A DNA stretch of 20,719 nucleotides from Deltaproteobacteria bacterium (GTDB taxonomy: Bacteria; Desulfobacterota; Desulfobacteria; Desulfobacterales; ETH-SRB1), in NCBI GenBank assembly GCA_019314185.1, contig JAFCZU010000058.1, positions 1-20,719 on the forward strand, written 5' to 3'. The translations under genes and the position numbers were made by a program. Shown here one piece after another: positions 11,611 to 17,707 of this stretch. The notes beneath the pieces were generated by a model, which did not search any database, was not told where the DNA came from, and worked only from the letters and a program-made list of their open reading frames with translations. The number at the start of each line of letters is the position of its first letter. Position 1 is the first letter of the stretch.

Positions 11611-14600
11611 ATGAGTTTATCTATTAAGAAAAAGGCAATCAAGAAAGCTATTTCTGTTATGACTATGATTATGACAGTGACAGTGATGTCTAATGTAGGA
11701 TTCCTAAACACATCCTTAGTAATGGCGGATGTTGTTGATGGCGCTTTGATCAAATCAAACGCTACCAACCCTGACGGAACTCCTTCACTGTCATCTCTTG
11801 ATGTCTATATTGTAAAGCTTGTTGGAACAAAGAAGTTCAAAAGATTAGTTTTGAATCCTACTGTTTTCAACAGCTATGGACACTTAAATTGGGGAGACAT
11901 TCAAACTGTTTCTCAATCTGTAATTGATGAGTATACAACTTCCGCTTTGGTGAGAGTTGACACTGATCCTGACGAAAAAGTTTACGCTATGGCTCCGGAA
12001 AATGATACTGGAAAAAAGAGCTGGGTTAATGTAACTTCAGCTGAGTTCTTAGGCGTTGCTGGTTCTGAAGGTGGTGATTCAATTTATACTATTAACGCAA
12101 CTGATGGTGGTAGTTATACTGCTGTTGGTGATTTGACTACTGTTACTCAATTAGAAACTTTCTATTCAGCGGGGACTTTGCCAGACGCGCCAGCGGTTGG
12201 AGCAGGATTAACTGTTTCTTTGGGATCTAACACTCCAGCAAGTTCAAATATTGCTAAGGGTTCTAGTATGAATTTTACTGAACTGGTATTCACAAATGGC
12301 ACTGGTGATACAACTATCTCTAAGATATATATTACTCGTTATGGTTTATCTAATACTAGCGATGTAGAAAATGTCAAATTAGTTGATGCTGATGGAGTTC
12401 AATGGGGTAGTACAGCAAGCAGTTTGGGCAGTACTGGAAAAGCAACATTGTTTTTTACCACACCTTTATCTATTGCAGCTAACACTTCAAAGACTTATCT
12501 TATTAGAGCGGGAGCTCCTTCTGGAGCCGGTGCTGGTAATACGGTAGCTTTTGGAATTGCTTCAGTTGATGATATAGTATCTTCAGCCACCATTACTGGT
12601 TCATTCCCTATACAAGGAAATGCAATGAGTATCGCTGGTCTTACTATTGGTACTGTTAGCGTTGCAACTGATGGAACTATAACTGATTCCACTCCTGACA
12701 TAGGAGACACAAGAGTATTAGTTAATAAATTCAAAGTTACAGCCGGTTCTACCGAGGGTGTTGTTATTGAAAATATGACTCTCTTAGAATCTGGATCAAC
12801 AGCGTCAAGCGATACTGCTAATATTGAATTGTTTGATGTGACTGATAATGTATCTTTGGGCACAGTAGCTAATTGGAATTCTGAAGGAAAAGCTGCTTTT
12901 ACTGGATTAAATATTGATCTGGCTAAAGGCGAAACTCACAGATTCAGATTGTATGTTGATGTTCTTAATGGTTCCGGTCTAACGATCAATGCTGATTTCA
13001 TTGACGGATCTGATGTCTTGATGAATGCTAAAGGAGCTTCTTACGGCTTTTATATTACACCAACTATTCTTGCAAGTTGGAATGGTAAAGGCGCGGCTGA
13101 TCAGACTATTAATTCCGGAAGTTTGACTATTTCAAAGTCTAATGTTACTCCAGCTACTGGAAATATTACCGAAGCTGACAGTCAAAGATTGACTACTTTT
13201 GATTTTGAAGCTAAGGGAGAAGAAGTCATTGTTTCTTCAACAAAAATTACGATGACTGTTGCCGGTGAAGCCGATGGAGCTGACTTTATCAACTGTGTTT
13301 TGGTTGATGTAGATGGCGTTACTGTGGCTGGTCCTGGCGATGTTACTGACGCTTTGGATTATGTTACTTTCAGTGAAATGTATATTGTTCCAGTTGGTGT
13401 TAATCAATATTCTGTTGAATGTACTGTTTTTGACAGTGATGCTGATGATTGGAGCACAGGATCAAACGATACTGTAATTGCCGGTATTGCCGCTGCAGGT
13501 GATGTAACCGCTAAAGGATACACAACAGGTACTGCAATTGTTCCGGGCGGTTCTTACGCTGCAAATGGAAACACTCAAACCATTAAATTCGGTGTCTTAG
13601 CAGCTACCACATTAACTACGCCTGCGGCTCGCAGTATTGTAGATGGCGCTTCGGATGTAACTTTAATGGAAGGTGCTATAAATGCTAATAATTCTGGTGA
13701 AGATGTTGTTGTTGATACTATAATTATTGAGGACACTATATCTAGCGCTGGAAGTGGCACTGATGTTGACAATTTGGAAATTTGGGCTGATTTGGATGAT
13801 AATGGAAGCTATGAAACTAAAGTTTCTAACACAGAACAACTAACAGGCGCTAATCTTGTTGAAACTACTTTGAGCTTTACCTTAACAGCTCCTATTACTG
13901 TTGAAAAAGATACGGAAGTAAGAGTAGCTTTGATTGGTGATTTCAGCACAGCTGCTGACACAGGCGATGAGCATACATTCAGCTTTGACACAGATGCTGG
14001 CGATGTTTCTGGAACAGGAACTGATACGGGAACTACTATTGAAGCTACTCCTACTGGAGACGGGCAAAAAATCACTATTGCCGCGGCTGGGACATTAACT
14101 GTTTCAGTTGATTCTTCTAGTCCAACTGATTATACTGGAGACACTGATTATCTTGTTGAAGCAAATGTTACAAAGGAAACTTTAGCTGTCTTTAAGCTGA
14201 AAGAAACTAGTGGCGCTGAAGCCCTTGAATTGGATACTTTTAAGATTACAGATGGTGGAAGTGATGTTGTTGCCACTAAATATTATTTATACGCAAGCGC
14301 GAGGGCTGATGGCGGTTCTACTGCCGATCCTATAGCTGAACAGACTCCAGTTGACGGTTTAGCTACTTTCTATGTATCTGACGGTGCTGTAGAGATTCCT
14401 GCTGATGGAAGTGTTAAATTAACAGTTAAGGGCGATATTGCTAATGTTGACGGAACTACTGTTGCTAATGAAAATACTCTTCAGGTAACAGTTGCTGCTG
14501 CTAATACTGATGTTGTTACGCACGGCTTATCTTCTGGTACTACAGTAAATGGCGCTAGTTCTGCTTATAATGGACCTTTCTTTATTCTTCTGTCATCTGT

Positions 14601-15102
14601 TCCAACAGTCACATTTGCTGATGGTTGGGGAGATAATTATAATAAGACATTGAATCAAGGAACTTCAGTCCAAATTGCCAGAGTTCAAGTTACTGCTGGC
14701 GCTAAGGACATTAGCTTTGATAATGCGAACACTCCTTACTTCAATATTCAAATAACCGCCTCTGCAAAAGCGCCTGGTTATTCAGATGGCGGTGTGGTAA
14801 TATTTAAGTCTGATGGTGTTACATTGCAGACAACTGGTACTATAGCTTATGGTAATGCAGGTGCGATAATACAAGCTGATTGTGAATTTACTGCTGATTG
14901 GATTATTCCTGCTGGCGAAACTAGATATCTTGATATATATGCTGATACTACCGAGTTCATTACTGCTGGTGACACTTTGCAGGTTTCATTAGATGAAACT
15001 GCCGCTGATGTTACATTTAGCATTGAAAGCAATACTGCTAATTATGCTTACGGTAAAATCTTGAATCGTGGTATTCAGTATGGCGCTAGTTTCTCTAAGT
15101 AA
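11611..15102 (+). CDS. S-layer-like exported surface protein
   Basis: 1163 residues; likely a main cell-coat protein. Residues 1-39 form a signal peptide (basic KKKAIKK, hydrophobic core, cleavage after LVMA). Residues about 40-180 form the module common at the N-terminus of Patescibacteria S-layer candidates (GALIKSN, VYIVKLVGTKKFKRLVLNP, WGDIQTVSQSVIDEY, KVYAMAPENDTGKKSWVNV), probably the anchoring or cell-wall-facing part. Then come about six beta-sandwich modules of roughly 140-170 residues, starting near 199, 342, 503, 659, 826 and 986. They open with LTVSLGSNTPAS-like strands and contain phrases such as VVIENMTLLESG and VEKDTEVRVALIGD. The protein is very rich in Thr, Ser, Gly, Asp and Ala, with only three Cys. 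Codons are strongly T-ended (GCT, ACT, GGT), unlike the glycosyltransferase genes, which suggests high expression. No repeat insertions interrupt it. It is a single-gene unit with a strong terminator; its promoter is not clear. Confidence 0.87.
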   Translation: MSLSIKKKAIKKAISVMTMIMTVTVMSNVGFLNTSLVMADVVDGALIKSNATNPDGTPSLSSLDVYIVKLVGTKKFKRLVLNPTVFNSYGHLNWGDIQTVSQSVIDEYTTSALVRVDTDPDEKVYAMAPENDTGKKSWVNVTSAEFLGVAGSEGGDSIYTINATDGGSYTAVGDLTTVTQLETFYSAGTLPDAPAVGAGLTVSLGSNTPASSNIAKGSSMNFTELVFTNGTGDTTISKIYITRYGLSNTSDVENVKLVDADGVQWGSTASSLGSTGKATLFFTTPLSIAANTSKTYLIRAGAPSGAGAGNTVAFGIASVDDIVSSATITGSFPIQGNAMSIAGLTIGTVSVATDGTITDSTPDIGDTRVLVNKFKVTAGSTEGVVIENMTLLESGSTASSDTANIELFDVTDNVSLGTVANWNSEGKAAFTGLNIDLAKGETHRFRLYVDVLNGSGLTINADFIDGSDVLMNAKGASYGFYITPTILASWNGKGAADQTINSGSLTISKSNVTPATGNITEADSQRLTTFDFEAKGEEVIVSSTKITMTVAGEADGADFINCVLVDVDGVTVAGPGDVTDALDYVTFSEMYIVPVGVNQYSVECTVFDSDADDWSTGSNDTVIAGIAAAGDVTAKGYTTGTAIVPGGSYAANGNTQTIKFGVLAATTLTTPAARSIVDGASDVTLMEGAINANNSGEDVVVDTIIIEDTISSAGSGTDVDNLEIWADLDDNGSYETKVSNTEQLTGANLVETTLSFTLTAPITVEKDTEVRVALIGDFSTAADTGDEHTFSFDTDAGDVSGTGTDTGTTIEATPTGDGQKITIAAAGTLTVSVDSSSPTDYTGDTDYLVEANVTKETLAVFKLKETSGAEALELDTFKITDGGSDVVATKYYLYASARADGGSTADPIAEQTPVDGLATFYVSDGAVEIPADGSVKLTVKGDIANVDGTTVANENTLQVTVAAANTDVVTHGLSSGTTVNGASSAYNGPFFILLSSVPTVTFADGWGDNYNKTLNQGTSVQIARVQVTAGAKDISFDNANTPYFNIQITASAKAPGYSDGGVVIFKSDGVTLQTTGTIAYGNAGAIIQADCEFTADWIIPAGETRYLDIYADTTEFITAGDTLQVSLDETAADVTFSIESNTANYAYGKILNRGIQYGASFSK

Positions 15103-15175
15103 TTGATAGATATCTAAGTTTCTCGATAGCTAAAATCGACAGGTTGGGATAACAATGAAGATTATTGCCAATCAA

Positions 15176-15221
15176 AAAACACCCTCGAATTCTCGGGGGT
15201 GTTTTACTTTTTTTGTTTTTT
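15176..15221 (+). terminator. strong terminator of the S-layer-like gene
   Basis: Arms 15176-15188 and 15193-15205 (AAAACACCC...GGGTGTTTT with CGA/TCG at the top) make a 13-bp stem with one T-G pair. T-rich tracts follow. The A-run on the other side lets it work in both directions. Confidence 0.9.
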
Positions 15222-15231
15222 TGTGTATAAT
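15203..15231 (+). promoter_or_regulatory. candidate promoter, TATAAT at 15226
   Basis: TTTACT (15203-15208), a 17-base spacer and a perfect TATAAT (15226-15231). It partly overlaps the terminator's T tract. The predicted start is about 25 bases before the small gene at 15262. Confidence 0.5.
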
Positions 15232-15261
15232 AAAAATAACGCTAAAATACTTTTTAAATCA

Positions 15262-15498
15262 ATGAATCAAAAATCAAAATATATTTTAATCTGCTTAGCC
15301 GCAATCGCCATAATTATCTTTATGGTTTTTTCGCGCGAAGAAAATAATAATAATAAAACACAAGAAGATAATATTAGCGATAACATCAACGCTGTAGTCC
15401 CAATCACAAGCAGTAAAAAAGAAAAAGAAATTATTATTAAAAGCGACGAAGAAACAGTCGTCATTGAAAGCGGAGAAGAGATTATTGTTGGAAAATGA
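15262..15498 (+). CDS. small membrane-anchored protein
   Basis: 78 residues, family not recognised. The start at MNQKSKY gives a short basic head, one membrane segment (YILICLAAIAIIIFMVF, about 7-23) and an outward polar tail. The tail holds Asn-rich EENNNNKTQEDN and a C-terminal Lys/Glu alternating stretch (KEKEIIIKSDEETVVIESGE) that may form beta strands. A frame open further upstream runs through the terminator and is not used. A TATAAT box lies about 30 bases before it. A perfect promoter for the next genes begins 35 bases after it, so it is probably its own unit. It could be a small lipoprotein-like envelope factor, but there is no lipobox. Confidence 0.65.
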   Translation: MNQKSKYILICLAAIAIIIFMVFSREENNNNKTQEDNISDNINAVVPITSSKKEKEIIIKSDEETVVIESGEEIIVGK

Positions 15499-15533
15499 GG
15501 GCTGTAAATTTGAAATCTCATGAAGACATTTTT

Positions 15534-15562
15534 TTGACATTGATCTTTTAATTTTGTATAAT
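15534..15562 (+). promoter_or_regulatory. consensus sigma70 promoter of the HEPN/MNT pair
   Basis: A perfect TTGACA (15534-15539), 17-base spacer and perfect TATAAT (15557-15562), the best promoter in the window. The start is expected near 15569, about 15 bases before the HEPN ATG, so the leader is very short. Confidence 0.85.
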
Positions 15563-15583
15563 ATAAACACAGATAGAAAATAA

Positions 15584-15991
15584 ATGAAAAAAGAAGATAT
15601 TAAAAAAATTGTAAAATATTGGCAAAAAACTGCCGAGCATGACTATGAAGTTATGCTTTGTCTATTCAAAGGAAAGAAATACTCCGATTCTTTGTTTTTT
15701 GGCCATATTGTTTTGGAGAAAATTTTGAAAGGATTGGTAGTAGAAGAAACAAAAAAAGAGGCGCCCAAAACTCACGATTTGGTTAGATTGGCGGAAATTA
15801 CCAAGTTGGAATTACCAAGTAAAACTTTGGAATATCTGAAAATAGTAAACAGATTTAATATGAGAACAAGATATCCAGATGCAAAACTGGAATTTTATAA
15901 GTGCTGTGATTTGGAATACACGAAAAATAATCTTGAAAAAATTAAAAAATTGTATAAAAAACTATGTCAAAAACTCAAGCAGAAAAAATAG
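15584..15991 (+). CDS. HEPN-domain protein of a HEPN/MNT pair
   Basis: 135 residues, all-helical HEPN family (PF05168-like): KYWQKTAEHDYEVMLCLF, YSDSLFFGHIVLEKILKGLVV (the long central helix), PKTHDLVRLAEI near 61-72, and NRFNMRTRYPDAKLEFYK near 88-105. HEPN proteins next to minimal nucleotidyltransferases are usually RNase toxins in type VII systems, with an R-x4-6-H catalytic motif. I find no Arg followed by His at that spacing: the His residues are near 19, 41 and 64, all upstream of the RFNMRTRY segment. It may therefore be a non-nucleolytic HEPN or use other residues. The last 28 bases overlap the MNT gene, so the two are translationally coupled. A consensus promoter directly upstream serves both. 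Confidence 0.87.
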   Translation: MKKEDIKKIVKYWQKTAEHDYEVMLCLFKGKKYSDSLFFGHIVLEKILKGLVVEETKKEAPKTHDLVRLAEITKLELPSKTLEYLKIVNRFNMRTRYPDAKLEFYKCCDLEYTKNNLEKIKKLYKKLCQKLKQKK

Positions 15992-16278
15992 TGAAAAAAT
16001 ACGCCACAAAATTAAAAGCGAAAAGATATCCTTTTTCCGCGGTTTATTTATTTGGATCTTATACTAAGGGAAAAGCAAACAGGTGGAGCGACATTGATGT
16101 AGCAATAATATCAGACAAGCTGAAAAAAAATTGGAATAAAAACGAAGACATTTTATGGAAATATACAATTGGAATTGATTCTAGAATTGAGCCAATTGGT
16201 TTTACGGTGAAAGACTTTCAAGATGATAGCAATCCAATAGTTTATGAAATTAAAAGAACAGGAATCAAGATTGTTTAA
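15964..16278 (+). CDS. minimal nucleotidyltransferase (MNT), antitoxin-like
   Basis: 104 residues, pol-beta-type minimal nucleotidyltransferase. The active-site signature is complete: FGSYTKGKANRWSDIDVAII near 30-50 matches GS-x10-D-x-D, which holds the metal-binding acids. A Glu in DSRIEPIGF near 75-83 can be the third. In MntA/HepT systems this enzyme transfers AMP to the HEPN partner and silences it. The ATG lies inside the end of the HEPN gene in another frame, a typical overlap for this pair. The same pairs occur as stable chromosomal modules, so a toxin-antitoxin role is likely from family context but not shown. Confidence 0.9.
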   Translation: MSKTQAEKIVKKYATKLKAKRYPFSAVYLFGSYTKGKANRWSDIDVAIISDKLKKNWNKNEDILWKYTIGIDSRIEPIGFTVKDFQDDSNPIVYEIKRTGIKIV

Positions 16279-16279
16279 T

Positions 16280-16339
16280 AAGTCTATAAAGTCAAAAGTT
16301 GCAAAGTCTGACTTTTGACTTTAAGAACTTTATAGACTT
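16280..16339. repeat. nested palindrome AAGTCTATAAAGT
   Basis: The outer arms AAGTCTATAAAGT (16280-16292) and ACTTTATAGACTT (16327-16339) are perfect. The inner arms GTCAAAAGT/ACTTTTGAC are also perfect. It starts 1 base after the MNT stop and may act as an mRNA 3'-end stem. Confidence 0.8.
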
Positions 16340-16369
16340 TTAATTTATTAATTTAATTTAACAATAACT

Positions 16370-16741
16370 ATGAACAAGAAGAAAAAATTGGTTATTATTG
16401 CGGCGGTTTTGATTGTCGCGGCAGTAGCGGGTGGTATATGCCTTTATCCAAAATGGCAGATGAGCAAAGAACATTCAGTGGTTTATTTAAGCACTGGGGA
16501 AATTTATATTGGCAAGTTATCGTATTTGTCCGTGCCAAAATTCAAACTGACAGACGCTTATCGCTTGCAAGCGGTAAAAGACGCGGCGGACGAAACTAAA
16601 ACTAATTTTCAGCTTACTCCCTTAAAAGACGCGTTATGGTCTCCTCAGAAACTTTATTTAAATCCGGACCAAGTTGTTTTTTACGGTCCGATTGAAGAAG
16701 GAAGCAGCGCCGGCGAAGCTTTGCGAGACGCAGGCAAGTAA
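16370..16741 (+). CDS. conserved-type membrane-anchored protein
   Basis: 123 residues; I recognise the pattern as a small protein recurrent in Patescibacteria, but no function is known to me. A basic head MNKKKK, one membrane segment at about 7-26 (VIIAAVLIVAAVAGGICLY), then an outer domain. The domain has VVYLSTGEIYIGKLSYLSVPKFKLTDAYRLQ (37-67), FQLTPLKDALWSPQKLYLNPDQVVFYGPI (about 80-108) and a Gly/Ser/Ala-rich end. The STGEIYIGKL / LTDAYRLQ / YLNPDQVVFY pattern reads as a small beta barrel. It follows the palindrome after MNT and may be its own unit; the promoter is unclear. Confidence 0.72.
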   Translation: MNKKKKLVIIAAVLIVAAVAGGICLYPKWQMSKEHSVVYLSTGEIYIGKLSYLSVPKFKLTDAYRLQAVKDAADETKTNFQLTPLKDALWSPQKLYLNPDQVVFYGPIEEGSSAGEALRDAGK

Positions 16742-16794
16742 GCAGAGTTCATAAAGCCGTAAAGTCGGCTCATACGCAATTTAATTGTCTTTAA

Positions 16795-16858
16795 ATGAAT
16801 ATCAGATTGCGAATGAATCAGATTGCGAATGAATCAGATCGCGAATGAATCAGATCGC
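16795..16858. repeat. 16-bp tandem repeat, four units
   Basis: GAATGAATCAGAT(T/C)GC occurs at 16811, 16827 and 16843, with a first diverged unit at 16795. Units two and three differ at one base (T to C); three and four are identical. Confidence 0.9.
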
Positions 16859-16863
16859 GCAAG

Positions 16864-17045
16864 TTCCCCCTTTGGAAAAGGGGGTTAGGGGGATTTCTAT
16901 ATTTGACTGTAATTATACCATCAAAACAATATTCTTCGTTTACCTTGTAATAAATACGACTCTATTTAAAAGCGTTAGATTTATTTTATTTTCAAAGCGC
17001 GAGGTGGAAATCCCCCTCAGTCCCCCTTTTACGAAAGGGGGAAGG
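16864..17045. repeat. two intergenic CCCCCTTT/AAAGGGGG copies
   Basis: Units at 16864-16896 and 17007-17045 are of the family that is in frame in the glycosyltransferases. The roughly 390-base gap 16742-17134 holds only repeats and the promoter near 17100. An open frame from 16845 to 17237 is made mostly of these repeats and is not called as a gene. Confidence 0.75.
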
Positions 17046-17094
17046 AAGGCTTTTTCAAATTACAGACTTTGTCAGTTATCCACAGGTAAGAAAT

Positions 17095-17123
17095 TTGTTG
17101 ATAGTTATGTTTTGTGGTATAGT
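17095..17123 (+). promoter_or_regulatory. candidate promoter of the Cys-rich small gene
   Basis: TTGTTG (17095-17100), a 17-base spacer and TATAGT (17118-17123). The start would fall near 17130, giving a leader of only about 5 bases to the ATG at 17135. Confidence 0.5.
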
Positions 17124-17134
17124 AAAAACAGTTT

Positions 17135-17359
17135 ATGGACTTTCAATTTTATGAACTTTGGACTAACTATATGGATATTATCAAATGCGACAAATGCAAA
17201 AAACGGAAAAATAATAAGAATGGAAATGAATGGATAGGTGTTTTTATTTCCGGTTATAGTTTTGGTTGTAAAAAATTTGATTTTTGCGAAAAATGCGCAA
17301 AGAAATTTACTGGAAAAGTTGAATCGGCTTTTGCGACAAAACTAAAAACTAAAAACTAA
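17135..17359 (+). CDS. small Cys-rich, probable zinc-binding protein
   Basis: 74 residues from the ATG at 17135, or 62 from the ATG at 17171 (MDIIKCDKCKKRK), which removes a poorly conserved-looking head. Two CxxC knuckles, CDKC near 18-21 and CEKC near 51-54, with an extra Cys (FGCKKFDF) between them, look like a zinc ribbon or treble clef. The Gly/aromatic strand WIGVFISGYSFG lies between them. It may bind nucleic acid or a protein, but the family is not recognised. The last residues (KLKTKN) and the stop come from a run of ACTAAAA heptamers that continues past the gene. Confidence 0.65.
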   Translation: MDFQFYELWTNYMDIIKCDKCKKRKNNKNGNEWIGVFISGYSFGCKKFDFCEKCAKKFTGKVESAFATKLKTKN

Positions 17360-17370
17360 AAACTAAAAAC
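17338..17370. repeat. ACTAAAA heptamer tandem run
   Basis: Four perfect heptamers from 17341, spanning the stop codon of the Cys-rich gene (TAA 17357-17359). Since 7 is not a multiple of 3, a change in copy number would alter the C-terminus, though every frame soon meets TAA. Confidence 0.8.
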
Positions 17371-17436
17371 AAAAAATGGCTGGAGGGTCAAAACAAAAAT
17401 ATAGTTTGAAAAATTTTAAGAGGGTGAAAAAATATT

Positions 17437-17466
17437 GCATCGCGCTTTTTTAGTCGCGGTTTTTTT
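17437..17466 (+). terminator. possible terminator CGCG...CGCG + T7
   Basis: CGCG at 17441-17444 pairs with CGCG at 17455-17458 around a 10-base loop, then GG and a T run. The stem is only 4-5 bp, so the call is weak. It sits between the Cys-rich gene and the repetitive surface protein. Confidence 0.4.
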
Positions 17467-17474
17467 GTTGGTGT

Positions 17475-17504
17475 CGTAAGGGCAGGTCGCGACCTGCCCC
17501 TACG
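17475..17504. repeat. GC-rich palindrome GGGCAGGTCGCGACCTGCCC
   Basis: A 20-bp perfect palindrome core (17480-17499) with CGTA/TACG ends. A sister copy (28 bp, perfect) is at 20030-20057. Both are far more GC-rich than their surroundings and lie on either side of the 17708-19948 gene. Confidence 0.85.
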
Positions 17505-17707
17505 AAATCAAAATTTAGAATTTGCCAAAGTTTTTCTTTGTGATGTCTTTCGTGATTTGTTTCGCAAAAAAAGAGGAGGTAGGAATTCCCTTTCTCTTTT
17601 CTAAAGAAATTAATTATTAAAGATTTAAAGGTCGACTTAGTTTTATGGAGAAAATATTTTTTGGTAAAGGGTGTAATATAAAATTTAATTTATTAGTTAA
17701 AAAAATT

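Noticed and set aside
12495..14075. Several minus-strand open frames within the S-layer-like gene
   Set aside because: They are antisense shadows caused by the T-ended codon bias of the real gene; they have no start signals and a composition mirroring the sense strand.
16845..17237. Open frame of 130 codons
   Set aside because: It begins in the 16-bp tandem array, contains two CCCCCTTT/AAAGGGGG repeats and then overlaps the Cys-rich gene in another frame. There is no ribosome site or protein-like pattern.
17374..17451. 25-codon frame starting MAGGSKQKY
   Set aside because: It is very short, has no ribosome site, and its end lies in a possible terminator hairpin. Not enough support for a gene.
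17645..17707. Upstream ATG for the repetitive surface protein
   Set aside because: It would place 21 residues before the signal peptide. The ATG at 17708 gives a standard one.
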